From Scilla litardierei (Eukaryota > Streptophyta > Magnoliopsida > Asparagales > Asparagaceae), in contig CM061135.1 in the NCBI GenBank assembly GCA_030789695.1, forward strand, positions 109,872,301 through 109,936,300: a stretch of 64,000 nucleotides of DNA, in the 5' to 3' direction. The notes below the pieces were generated by a model. The model saw nothing but the letters and a program-made list of their open reading frames with translations. It was not told the DNA's origin and made no database searches. Of the stretch, positions 12,201-24,219 are shown piece by piece. Both the position numbers and the translations under genes were made by a program. Position 1 is the stretch's first letter. Every line of letters starts with the position of its first letter.

Positions 12201-15200
12201 TTTTTGGCCCAATTTTATCTTCTCTTTTTCCCAGTTGAAGATGGTGATCTCCCGGTTCCAATTTACATTTATGCGGATTTTTTTGAGCTCCGGGATATTT
12301 TCAACATTTTCTATAAGATTTGGATCTTTATATTAAACGAAATGATTTTTATACACTAATTTTGTCTTCTCTAATTTTTTTCAGTAGAAGATGGTGTTCT
12401 CCCGGTTTCAATGGACATTTTGGTTGATTTTTCTGAGCTCGGGTCTATTTTTATTCATTTTCGTGAAGTTGTGGATCTTTTTATTAAATGATATGATTTT
12501 TTTGCCAATGTTTGTCTTCTCTTATTTTTTAAGTTGAAGATGGCGATCTCCCGATTCCATCAGACATTTTTTGAAGATTATTCTGACCTCAGGGCTATTT
12601 TTCTAAATTTTCTGGAAGATATGGATATTTTTATTAAATGATTTAAGTTTTGACCTAAGTTTCCATTCTCTTATTTTTCAGTTGAAGTTGGCGATCTCTC
12701 GGTTCCAATTAATATATTTTTTGCAGATTTTTCTGAGCTCGGTGCTATTTTCTACATTTTATGTAAGATATAAATCTTTTAGTAATGGGAAGATTTTTAT
12801 AACCAACATTTTTCTTCTCTTATTTTTTCAGGTGAAGGAGGCGATCTACCAGTTTCAATGGACATTTTTGCGGACTTTTCATAGCTTGGCCCTATTTTTC
12901 TTCATTTTCTGTAATATTTGTATCTTTTATGAAATGATATGATTTTTTGGCCTTATTTTGTCTTCTCTTTTTTTGTTAAAGATGGCAATCTGTCGGTTCC
13001 AACGGGCATTTTTACAGATTATTCTGTCCTCGGGGCTATTTTCTAAATTTTCGGGAAGATATGCATCTTTTTATTAAATGATAGGATTTTTGGCCTAATT
13101 TTGTCTTCTTTTATTTTCTTAGTTGAAAATGGCGATCTGCCGGTTTGAACGGACATGTTTGTGGATTTTTTACAGCTTGGTGCTATTTTCTACATTTTAT
13201 ATAAGATATAAACTTTTTTTGTTAAATGATATAATTTTTATATCCTATGTTTGTCTTCTCTTAATTTTTAAGTTGAATATGGCGATATACGGTTCCAACA
13301 GACATTTTTACTGATTTTTCATTTCCTGAGGATATTTTTCCACTTTTTATGGAAGATATGGATTTTCTATTAAATGATGTGATTTTTGGCCTAATTGTGT
13401 CTTCTCTTATTTTTCTGTTTAAGATGGCGTTCTCCTGGTTCCAATGGATATTTTTGCGAATTTTTTGACATAGATGCTATTATATATATTTTCTGGAAGG
13501 TTTGGATCTTTTAAATAAAAATATGACTTTGGCATAATTTTATCTTCTCTATTTTTCAGCAGAAGATGGCAATCTCCAGGTTCCATTTGATATTTTTGCA
13601 GATTTTTTAAGCCCGGGGCAATTTTTTCTACATTTTATGGAATATATGGATCATTTTATTAAATGATATGATTTTTGGCCTAATTTTGTCTTCACTTATT
13701 TTTAGTTGAAGATGGTGTTCTCTCTGTTCCAACGGATATTTTTGCGGGGTTTTTCGACCTAGAGGCTATTTTCTACATTTTCTGGAAGATATGGATCTTT
13801 TTATTATTTAAATTGATTTTTAAGTCTAATTTTGTCTTCTCTTATTTTTCAGATTAAGATGGCAATCTCCCAGTTCCAACGGACATTTTTGTGGTTTTTT
13901 CTTAGCTACTGGCTATTTTCTAAATTTTCTGTAAGCTATGTATCTTTAAATTAAAAGATACAATTTTTCCAGCCTAATTTTGTCTTCTCTTATTTTTCAG
14001 TTGAAGATGTTGATCTCCTAGTTCAAACAGACATTTTTTGCAGATTTTACTTAGCTTGGGGCTATTTTTTGTATTTTCTAGAAGATATGCATCTTCTAGT
14101 TAAATGACATGATTTTTTTGCCTAATTTTGTCTGCTCTTATTTTTAATTAAAGATAGCGATCTCTCTATTTCAATGGACTTTTTCGCCGATTTTTCTGAG
14201 TTCGGGGCTATTTTCAGTATTTTCTAGAAGATAAGGATCATTTTGGCCTAAGTTTATCATCTCTTATTGTTTAGTTGAAGAAGCGATCTCCCGGCTCCTA
14301 CTGGTATTTTTGGGGATTTTTCTGTACTCGGGGATATTTTCTACATCTTACTGAAGAAATGAATCTTTTTATTAAATGATATGATTTTTGGCCTAATTTT
14401 GTCTTCTATTATTTTTCAGTTAAAGATGCAATCTCTCGGTTCCAACAGTCATTTTTGCAGATTTTTTTGTGATCGGGACTATTTTTCTACATTTTCGTGA
14501 AGTTATGAATATTTTTATTAAATGATATGACTTTTGGCCTAATGTGTCTTCTCCTATTTTTCTGTTGAAGATGGCGATCTCCAGTTTCCAATAGATATTT
14601 TTGCAGTCTATTCTGACCACGTGGCTATTTTCTAAATTTTATTGAAGATATGGATATTTTTATTAAATGATATGATTTTTGGCTTAATTTTGTTTACTCT
14701 TATTTTTCAGTTGCAGATGACGATCTTCCCGTTCCAACCAAATTTTTAGCAGATTTTTTGAAGCTCGCCACTATCTTCTACATTTTATGGAGGATATTAA
14801 TTTTTTATTAAATGGTATGCTTTTTATATCCTACGTTTTTCTTCTCTTATTTTTCAGTTGAATATTGGATCTACCTGCTTCAGCGGACATTTTTACCGAT
14901 TTTTGTTAGCTTGGGGCTATATTTCTTCGTTTTATGATAGATATGGATCATTTTATTAAATCACATGATTTTTGGCCTAATGTTGTCTTCTCTCTTATTT
15001 TTTTAGTTGAATATGGCGTTCTCACGGTTCCAACGGAGATTTTTGCGGATTATTTTGACCTTGAGGCTATTTTCTACATTTTCTGGAAGATATGGATATT
15101 TTTATTAAATAAAATGATTTTTGGACTAATTTTATCTTCTCTCATATTTTTCAGATGAAGATGGCGATCCTCCCGTTCCAACGGACATTTTTACGAATTT

Positions 15201-16787
15201 ATTTGAGCTCTGGGCTATTTTCTACATTTTCTATTAGATATTTATCTATAAATTAAATTATATGATTTTAAAAGCCTAATTTTGTCTTCTCTTATTTTGC
15301 AGTTGAAAATGGCGACCTCCCGGTTGGACATTTTTGCGGAATTTTTTGAGCTCGGTGCTATTTTCTACATTTTATTAAAGGTATGGCTCTTTTAATTAAA
15401 TGATATGATTTTTAATCCTAATTTTGTCTTCTCTAATTTTTCACTTGAAGATGTCGATCTCCAGCTTTCAACAGACATTTTTGCCGATATTTCTAAGCTC
15501 GTGACTATTTTTCTACATTTTTGGGAATTTGTGAATCTTTTGTTAAATGATATGATTTTGGCCTTTTCTTCTTCTTTTAGTTGAAGATGGCGGTCTCCCA
15601 TTTCCAACAAAGATTTGTGTGCATTTTTCTAAGATCCAGGCTATTTTCTAAATTTTCTAGAAGATATGGATGTTTAAATTAAATGATATGATTTTTATAG
15701 CCTAATTTTGTCTTCTCTTATTTTTCAGTTGAAGATGACGATTTTCCTGTTCCAACGGATATTTTTGCAGCTTTTTCGGTGCTTGCGACTATTTTTCTAC
15801 ATTTTTGTGAAGTTATTGATCTTTTTATTAAATGATATGATTTGTAGGCCTACATTTGTCTTCTCTTATTTTTTAATTAAAGATGGTGATCGTCCAGTTC
15901 CAACTGAAATTTTTGCGAAATTTTCTAAGCTTCGTGCTATTTTCTAAATTTTCTATAAGATATGAATCTTTATATTAATTGAAATGATTTTTATGGACTA
16001 ATTTTGATTTCTCTGATTTTTTTAGTTGAAGATGTCGATCTCCTTGATCCAACGGCCATTTTTGTGGATAATTTAAACTTGGAACTATTTTCTACAGTTT
16101 ATTGAATATATGTATCTTTTAATTAAATGATATGATTTTTATAGACTAAATTTTTCTTCTCTTATTTTCAGTTTAATATGTTGATCTCCTGGTTCTAACA
16201 GAAATTTTTTACGGAATTTTCTGAGCTCCGGGCTATTTTCTACATTTTTGTAAGATATAGATATTTATATTAAATAAAATGATTTTTTTGACCTAATTTT
16301 TTTTCTCTTATTCATCAGATGAAGATGGCGGTCTCTCGGTTACAACAGATATTTTTACAGATTTTTCTGAGCTCTGAGCTATTTTCTAAATTTTCTGTAA
16401 GATATGGATATTTTATTAAATGATATGATTTTTATGGCATAATTTTGTCTTTTCTTATTTTTCAATTTAATAGGGCGATATCCCGTTTCCAACGGAAATT
16501 TTTGCATGTTTTCTTAGGCCGAGGCTATTTTCTATATTTTAGGAAGAAAAGAATCTTTAATTGATTTATATGATTTTTATTGCCTAATTTTGTCTTCTCT
16601 TATTTTCCAGTTGATGAGAGGGATCTTTTTATTAAATGATATGATTTTTGGCCTTATTTTGTCTTTGCTTATATTTCGATTGAAGATGGCGATCTCCCGG
16701 TTCCAATGGACATTTCTGCTGATTTTTCTGAGCTTTGGGCTAATTTTCACATTTTCTGCAAGATATAGATCGTTTATTAAAAGATAT

Positions 16788-16942
16788 CAGAGAAGACAAA
16801 AGTTGGCCAAAATGTCTGTTGAAACTAGGAAATTGCCATCTTCAACTGAAATACAAGAGAAGACAAAATTTGGAACCGAGAAATCTCCATCTTCGTCTAT
16901 AAAAATGTTCGTTGCTACCGGGATATCGCCATCTTCAACTGA
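16788..16942 (-). repeat. Inverted satellite module, copy 2
   Basis: Same structure as the module at 9083-9238, again behind a half-monomer (TTGATGAGAGGGATC at about 16610) and before another (about 17062). Confidence 0.85.
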
Positions 16943-17792
16943 TAAGATTTTTATATATCATTTTCTGAGCTTGGTGATGTTTTCTACATTTTATTAAAGA
17001 TATGGATCTTTTTATTAATTAATATGATTTTTATAGCCAATTCGATTTCACTTATTTTCCAGTTGAAGATAACGATCTTTTTATTAAATGAAATGATATT
17101 TTAGCCTAATTTTGTCTTCTCATATATTTCGATTGAAGATGGCGATTTTCCGGTTCCAATTGACATTTTTGCGGATTTTTCTGAGCTTCTGGCTATTTCC
17201 CACTTTTCCGGAAGATATGTAACATTTATTAAATGATATGATATTTTGGCCTAATTTTGTCTTCTCTAATATTTTGGTTGAAGATGGCAATGTCTCGGTT
17301 CCCAGGGACATTTTTGCGGATTTTCTGAGCTCGGGGCTATTTTGTACACTTTCTCGAAGATAAGAATCTTCTTATTAATTGATATGAGTTTTATATCCAA
17401 TTTTTTCTTCATTTATTTTTCAGTTGAAGATGGCAATATCCCAGTTCCAACGGACATTTTTTCGGATTTTTCTGAGCTCCAGGCTATTTTCTATATTTTA
17501 TTAAATATATGGATCTCTTTATTAAATGACAAGATTTTGTAGCCTAATTTTGTCTTCTCTTATTTTTCAATTGAAGATAGCAATCTCCCAGTTCCAATGG
17601 ACATTTTTGCGGATTTTCCTTTGCTTTGGGCTTTTTTCTACATTTTCTTAAAGATATGAATCTTTTTATTAAATGATATGATTTTTTGACCAAATTTTGT
17701 ATTCTATTTTTTCAGTTGAATATTGGGATCTCCTGGTTCCAACGGACATTTTTGCAGATTTTTCTGAGCTCGGTGCTATTTAAAATATTTTA

Positions 17793-17881
17793 TGGCAGAT
17801 ATGTATTTTTTATTAAATGATATGATTTTTGGCTTAAGTCAGATATGTATTTTTTATTAAATGATATGATTTTTGGCTTAA
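17793..17881 (+). repeat. 44-bp tandem duplication inside the satellite
   Basis: The stretch CAGATATGTATTTTTTATT through GGCTTAAGT occurs twice back to back with no visible difference, so it is a recent local duplication. Confidence 0.85.
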
Positions 17882-18372
17882 GTTTGTCTTCTTTTATTTT
17901 TCAGTTGAAGATGCGATCTCTCGGTTCCAACAGACATTTTTTTGGATTTTTCTGAACTCCAAGCTATTTTCTACATTTTCTGTATGATATGAATTTTTAT
18001 ATTGAATGATATGATTTACCTAATTTTTTTCTTCTCTTATCATTCAGTTGAAGATGGAAATCTACCGGTTCCAACGAACATTTTTGTCGATTTGAGTCTT
18101 TTTATCGATTTTATGGCCAAGTTTTGTCTTCTCTATTTTTCAGTTGAATATTACGATCTCCCGGTTCCAACGGACATTTGTGCGGATTTTTATTAGCTCA
18201 TTTTATGGCAAATATGTATCTATTTAATAAATGATATGATTCTTGGCGTAATTTTGTCTTCTTTTAACTTTCAGTTGAAGATGGCGATCCCCCTGTTCCA
18301 ATGGACTTTTTTGGATTTTTCTGAGCTCCGATCTATTTTCTACATTTTATGTATGATTTGAATCTTTATATT

Positions 18373-18503
18373 TTTTAGTGACCTGGACTCACGTACCGCC
18401 TCATAAGTGGGGCGGTCAGGCCCCAAACCGGTGGTTTGGAAAGCTGACCCACACCCTGCATACCTGATTAGTTGAGAGAATTAAGAGGGGCTGTTATCGG
18501 TCC
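18373..18503. other. 131-bp foreign insert with 14-bp flanking repeats
   Basis: The insert is unrelated to the satellite and GC-richer. TGAATCTTTATATT stands on both sides (18359-18372 and 18504-18517), as a target-site duplication would. Two hairpins are visible: ACCGCC/GGCGGT (18395-18416) and CCAAACC/GGTTTGG with a 3-nt loop (18423-18439). No poly-A tail, tRNA-like A/B boxes or terminal inverted repeats were seen. Origin unknown; an organellar fragment or a short retroposed RNA are options. Confidence 0.7.
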
Positions 18504-19872
18504 TGAATCTTTATATTAAATGTATGATTCTTATAACTTAATTTTGTCTTTTCTAATTATTCATTAGAAGATGGCGATACCCCGGTTCTAATAGACATTT
18601 TTGTCGATTTTTTTGAGCTCGGGGCTATTTTTCAATATTTTCGGGAAGTTATGTATATTTTTATTAAATGAAATGATTTTTTGACCTAATGTTTTCTTCA
18701 CATATTTTTTTCATATGAAAATGGCGATCTCCCGATTTTAACAAATATTTTTGCGGATTTTTCTGAGATGCTGGCTATTTTTTACATTTTCAGAAATTTA
18801 TTTGTCTTTTTATTAATTGATATGATTTTTATACCCTAACGTTGTCTTCTCTTATTTTTTAAGTTGAAGATGGTAATCTTCCAGTTCCATCTGACATTTT
18901 TGGGTATTTTTGAGCTCGATGCTATTTTCTACATTTTATGGAAGATATAGAACGTTTTATTAAATAATATGATTTTTATAGCCTACGTTTGTATTCTATT
19001 ATTTTTCAATTGAAGATGGCGATCCTCGTCTTCAATGGACATTTTTGCATATTTTTCTACATTTTCTAGATGGTGCGTATCTTTTTATGAAATGCTATGA
19101 TTTTTTGGCCTAATTTTGTCTTCTCTCTTTTTTTAATTTGAAGATGGCGACCTCCGGGTTCCAAAGGACATTTGTGCGGTTTTTTTGATCTCCGAGCTAT
19201 TTTTTATATTTTTTGTAAATATTAATCTTTATATTAAATAATATGATTTTTATAACCTAATTTGTCATCCCTTATTTTTCAGATGAAGATTGAAATCTCC
19301 CGGTTCCAAAGGAAATTTTTGCGGATTTTTCTTTGCTTAAGTCTATTTTTCTATATTTTCGAAAATTTATGGATCTTTTATTAAATGATATGTTTTTGGC
19401 CTAATTTTGTCCTCTTTTATTTTTAAGTTGAAGATTGTGATCTCTCTTTTCTAACGGACATATTGCGTATTATTTTGTTCGAGACTATTTTCTAAATTTT
19501 CTGGAAGATATGTATCTTTTATTAAATGATAAGATTTTTGGCATAACTTTATCTTTTCCTATTTTTTCAGTTGAAGATGGCGATCTCCTGGTTCTAACGG
19601 AAATTTCTGCTTAATTTTCAAATTTCGGTACTATTTTCTACATTTTATGAAAGATAAGAATTTTTTTAATAAATGATATGATTTTTGTAGCCTTCATATT
19701 TTCTCTTATTTTTTAGTTGAATATTGTGATCTATCTGTTCCAGCGAACATTTTTAATGAATTTTGTTAGCATGTGGGCTATTTTTCTTCATTTTATGGAA
19801 GAAATGGATCATTTTATTAAATGATATGCTTTTTGGCTTATTGTTATTTTCTCTTATTTTTCAGTTGAAGAT
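18504..19872 (+). repeat. 147-bp satellite array, block 2
   Basis: Same monomer family and orientation as block 1. It includes the variant at about 19724 (TTGAATATTGTGATCTA...CAGCG) that recurs at 14859, 32418 and 46246. Confidence 0.93.
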
Positions 19873-20720
19873 AGTTTGTGTTCATGTTGGCGATTTCTGA
19901 TGTGAATTCGGCGGGTCGTCCCCCTTCCTACGGGTTCCCCACCGACCCAGGATACATCAACCACGCCCCTTCCTTTTCTCCGATCATAAAGCCCCCGATC
20001 CCTTTCTTTGTCTTTTATCCCCCTCGTCCCGTACTTTCTAATTCAAAAAAGAAAGGGGGGCGGTAAGGTGCCTATGGGTTGACAGGCTCGCAACAACCAA
20101 AGGGCACTCGTTGCTCGCAGGCCTAGTTTCTATTATGATTTCGATGTCTATTCGACGCTCCTTTGACTCCAGCCACAGAAGCTATTCTTTCACCAGCACC
20201 TGCACTTACGAGACCACTATTTATTGCTAAAATTTCTCATTGATCTTCCAATATAATCATAAAAAGGAGAGAAGAAACGGAAAAAAATGAGCTAAAGCCT
20301 CAAGGTAATGTCAATTAAACAACCCTCTTCTCTGTCTACGCTCGTTCCTGCCCTTAAACGAAGCTCTCTCTGTTTGCTTCCTTCTTATTGCTAACTAGAA
20401 ATGATCTCTTACGACTAGCATTGCGATTCACGCATCTCTTCGTGCCTGAGATATTAGTGGGTAAATATTACAGGATACTGGCCGTCTCACAAATTTCTCG
20501 TTAGCAAGGATAGAGAGATAAAAGTACGCTTCGAAAGTACGTGATGTGATCTTCCCATCGGCGCATTGACAATGTTCTTTTTCCAGATGATGTACCCGAT
20601 TTCCGGCCCCCAGTACTTCAGTGCTTTCACCCTCTTCCTCCCGTCCCTATCGGGACCCCCTACCTCCGTCTCACCAAGCGCCCGCCCCCGTGTCTTTCCA
20701 CTTCTGTCGTTAAGGAAAGC
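19873..20720. other. Putative organellar (mitochondrial-like) DNA insert
   Basis: About 850 bp of non-repetitive sequence with much more balanced base composition than the satellite, C-rich stretches and no long open frame (longest 19878-20066, 62 codons). The style resembles plant mitochondrial intergenic DNA; this is an impression, not a match. The array stops at TTGAAGAT and resumes at ATTTATTAAATAATATG, so about half a monomer appears lost at the junction. No target duplication or terminal repeats were seen, which fits end-joining capture rather than transposition. Confidence 0.45.
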
Positions 20721-21740
20721 ATTTATTAAATAATATGATTTTAGGCCTAATTTATTCTTCTCTTATTCTGCAGATGAAGATGGTGATCTCCCGGTTGCAA
20801 CAAACATTTTCGAGTATTTTCTGAGCTTTGGGCTATTTTCAAAATTTTCTGTAAGATATGAATCTTTAGATTAATGATATGATTTTTATAGCCTAAATTT
20901 GTCTTCTCTGATTTTGTTAGTTGGAGATGTCGATCTCCGGGTCCAACGGCCATTTTGCGTATTTTTCTAAACTCGAAAATATTTTCTGTAGTGTATTGAA
21001 GATATGGGTGTTTGTATTAAATGTTATGATTTTTGTGGCCAAATTTTGTATTCTAAATGTTATGATTTTTATGACCAAATTTTGTATTCTCTTATTTTTT
21101 AAATATGAATAAGGCGATCTCCCAGTTCCAACGACATGTATACGGATTTTTCTAAGCTCTGGGATATTTTTTACATTTTCAGTACGATATTGATCTATAT
21201 ATTAAATGCAATGATTTTTATGGACTAATTTTTTCTTGTATTATTTTTCAGTTGAAGATGGCGATCGCCCGTTTCCAACAGAAATTTTTGCATATTTTTC
21301 TGAGCTCGGGGCTATTTTCTATATTTTGTGGAATATAAGGATCTTTATATTTTTTCATATGATTTTGTTACCTGATTTTGTCTTCTCTTATTTTCCAGTT
21401 GATCATGGTGATCTTTTTATTAAATGAAAGGTTTTTTGGCCTTATTGTGTATTCTCTTATTTTTTTTCCAGTTTAAGATGGCATTCTCCCACTTCCAACG
21501 GACATTTTTGCGGATTTTTCGACATAGATTTTATTTTCTATATTCTATGGAAGATATGGATCTCTTTAATAAATAATAAGATTTTTTCGCTTAATTTTTT
21601 CTTTTCAAATTTTTCAGACGAAGATGGCGATCTCCGGGTTCCAACTGACATTTTTATAGATTTTATAAGTACGAGGCAATTTTTCAACATTTTAAGGAAG
21701 ATATGGATCATTTTATTAAATGATATTATTTTTGGCCTAA
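20721..21740 (+). repeat. 147-bp satellite array, block 3
   Basis: Plus-oriented monomers up to the gypsy insertion. It contains a half-monomer at about 21404 (TTGATCATGGTGATC joined to TTTTTATTAAATG) and a small tandem duplication at about 21018-21092. Confidence 0.93.
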
Positions 21741-22009
21741 TGTAACGACTGGTTTTCATGTATTTGGATTATCTATATTATATATATGTTTTAGTGGATT
21801 TTCTCCTTATGCGTGGTTTTCGTCTCCGTAACTTTCATTTTTCGATCGTTTCGTCGTGATTTTCTAGCTTTTTCCTTAGAATAGTTGATCTTTGGGTAAG
21901 TCGCTCATGACGAACTTCAAATCGCTCATATTTTAGAGTTAGAATGATCCTAGAAGCCGTAGGAATCTTCCTAGAACTTCGCGCTTCAATTCGGCACTTT
22001 TAGTGCACT

Positions 22010-22427
22010 TTAGTTGGTTCAAGAAGGGGGACCAACCGACTAGATTGAGATCTAGTCGGTCAGGAACTCTACTGGAACCGACTAGTTCATTGAATCAATT
22101 GTACAGGAATTACTGTTCACTTTTAGTCGGTCTAAGAACAACCACCGATCGACTAGATGTGATACTAGTCGGTTAGAACTTGCTCTCAGACCGACTAGTT
22201 TCTTTGATTAATTTTACCTGAGTTACTGTTTATCGTTAGTCGGTTTATGAACACTCACCGACCGACTAGGTTGCAAACTAGTCGGTCGACGGGCCTTCAC
22301 AGACCGACTAACTCACTACCCAGATTTATTTCTCTTTTTCGATGTTTGGTGTTAGTCGGTCACAGTTAGCCGATCGACCGACTAGTTCTCAAACTAGTCG
22401 GTCGGCCAACCTTCTTTGACCGACTAA
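22010..22427 (+). repeat. Four tandem 113-116-bp units of alternately inverted CCGACTAG cores
   Basis: Sixteen 8-bp cores (CCGACTAG/CTAGTCGG and close variants) start at 22010 (degenerate), 22036, 22052, 22078, 22123, 22149, 22165, 22191, 22236, 22262, 22278, 22304, 22352, 22378, 22394 and 22420. Orientation alternates strictly. Spacing repeats as 26, 16, 26, 45 (48 once), giving unit starts 113, 113 and 116 bp apart. Each unit is itself palindromic. The cluster lies 5' of the TATA-like box, an enhancer-like position. Confidence 0.9.
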
Positions 22428-22469
22428 TCAACCCAGAAACCCTAATTTTTGGGCATCCGCCAGCTCTTC

Positions 22470-22479
22470 CTATTTAAAC
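22470..22479 (+). promoter_or_regulatory. TATA-like box of the 5' LTR
   Basis: CTATTTAAAC follows the core cluster and precedes a pyrimidine-rich stretch, a plausible start region for element RNA. Confidence 0.5.
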
Positions 22480-23345
22480 CCCCCAAACGTTTTTCTTTTC
22501 TTCTTTCATTTTCTCCTGAGTCTCCTTCTTCCCCAAATCATCATCCATCTTCCCCTAGCCTTCCTCCTTCATCAAGAGCTCCTCTCCCTTTCCATTTTGG
22601 CCGGCCACCACCTCTAGGTCGCCGGAAAACCCCCAAAATCCCCAAAACCCCATTTCTCCATATTTTCTCCCCATTTCCAGATCTAAACCCTAGTTTACCG
22701 GATCGTTTCTTCCGTCGCCGTGCTTGCTCGGCATCGTTCTTCCGCTAACGATTCGCGACTTTCCCCGTAGATTAGCATTTGTGAGACGAACCTTCATGAT
22801 CGTCAACCTCGGTGCTAGGTAAGTGAAACTTGCCACTTAGGGTTTTGGGCCATGTCTTAGGCCATTTGCTTGTTGTAGACGTAAAAGAGACTAGGCGACG
22901 AAATGATACTCGCCGAGGCGCAATTTTAGGAACTAGTTTGACAACGAAGTTAGATCCGTCGTTTATCATGTTGCATAAGTACTACCATATCACGTTTAAT
23001 TTTAATTAACGGTACGCGAAATAATTGTTATCCATGTTGAATGTCGCATTCGTAGCACACGCTACAATACTTGTGTTTCCTGGCTCGTGTTCCAGAAGCG
23101 GGCCACGTGAGTTGGTTGATAGCCAATGCCCGATCTACTTGTTTCCGGCTAGGCACCTGCGTTGCAGGCATAACCCTACGCCATACGTATTAAATACACT
23201 TCCTGGCTCGTGATCCAGAAGCGAGCATTCCGTGTTCGGGGTAATGCCCTGGCTCGATACACGTGGAGGGGTAGGGATAAGCGGTCACCTGAGCTTACGA
23301 GTTGGCCCGATCAGCCACTCTAGCCAGCAGACGAAATCTCTGTGC

Positions 23346-23480
23346 ACGACTTGTTTACTTGACGTGTTTACTTGACTTGTTCACTTGACGTGAACTACTT
23401 GACTTGTACTTGTCCGTGTTTTTACTTGTAAAACTTGTTATCCATGATATACTTGCTACTTGTACTTCCATTTACTTGTC
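23346..23480 (+). repeat. ACTTG-rich degenerate short repeat in the LTR
   Basis: ACTTG/GACTTG recurs more than ten times in about 135 bp, with an equivalent at about 30505-30640 in the other LTR. Confidence 0.75.
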
Positions 23481-24072
23481 TCTTCCATACTATAATTGCC
23501 ATGTTATGCATCACACTATAACTGCTAGGTTGTTAGTGTACTTTCCTTTCAGTTTCCTTGCCCAAGTCTTTTGACTTGCTGACATGTGCCCCTTTACTCT
23601 TTTGGGTGACACATGTTAGATCCCGAGCCTGAGAGTGCTGCGGTGGACGTGGTGTTTGTTGACGCTGAGTCAGAACCTGCGTTCGTTGAGGAGTACGTGG
23701 ACACTGGGGACCAGTCCTAGTGTCTTCGTTGAGCTTTCCCTTTTGTTTTAGACTGCTGTAGTTGTCGGTGCGCAACACCTATACTTTGTTATGTTGTGGT
23801 TTTGTTGGCCATGTTTTGGGCCTTTAGACTCTTTCCTTTAGTCTGGTGGATTTTCTGGATGTTGAATATTATTGTGGACAATTTCTGAGAGTGTATTATT
23901 TATATATCAGTCTCTCTTTCTTGTTATTATTATTGTTGTTCTGTTTACAGTTACAGGGACCTGCTTTGAAATTTTTAAATTGACGCTTATCAGGCGTGTG
24001 GCTTCACAGCTCCATGTCTGTGCGGACCTTCTCACGTCTCGCCTCCATAGCTTTGGGAAGCGGGGCGTGACA

Positions 24073-24219
24073 TGTTTTATTGGTGGCCCATGCAGGTCCC
24101 ACTTTCTGTAACTATGAATTATCGGATCAACGATAATAATATTAGATTGTCCAACAACTAAAATTCGACATCCGAGTCCTAAGCGATGAGTCTAATTGTT
24201 TCGTTTTCTGTGTCATTAG
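24073..24219 (+). other. gypsy leader between 5' LTR and gag
   Basis: About 150 bp with no recognised primer binding site and no other feature. Confidence 0.4.

Larger units (their letters stand above)
4134..18372 (+). repeat. 147-bp satellite array, block 1
   Basis: Head-to-tail AT-rich monomers. Spacing measured between the AAGATGG landmarks at 4161, 4308, 4456, 4717, 4865 and 5013 is mostly 147-148 bp, with shortened monomers (for example 4456 to 4579). Each monomer has a GAAGATGGCGATCTCCCGG box, GGTTCCAACGGACATTTTTG, CTGAGCTCGGGGCTATTTTC, GGATCTTTTTATTAAATG, and a CCTAATTTTGTCTTCTC to TTATTTTTCAG pyrimidine tract. Identity among monomers is moderate. Short open frames here (for example 4762-4986, 8006-8227, 10523-10765, 16590-16997) are by-products of the repeat, not genes. 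Confidence 0.95.
21741..24072 (+). repeat. 5' LTR of the gypsy element
   Basis: TG...CA termini, 2332 bp, near-identical to 28900-31232. It holds the tandem units at 22010-22427, a TATA-like box, a C/T-rich segment at 22480-22740 and an ACTTG-rich tract. Confidence 0.95.

Noticed and set aside
16590..16997. 135-codon frame and many 60-95-codon frames in the satellite
   Set aside because: They follow the monomer, change frame between copies and share no protein conservation.
22010..22427. Regularly spaced palindromic repeats reminiscent of a CRISPR array
   Set aside because: Cores are only 8 bp, alternate in orientation, lie inside an LTR, and the spacers themselves repeat; the context is a plant retroelement.
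22449..22748. 99-codon open frame in the gypsy LTR, repeated at 29607-29906
   Set aside because: It lies in the pyrimidine-rich part of the LTR; its presence in both LTRs follows from their common origin. Ser/Pro/Phe-rich, no domain.
24073..24120. Search for a primer binding site after the gypsy 5' LTR
   Set aside because: No match to the initiator tRNA-Met site or another familiar plant primer tRNA; left unassigned.
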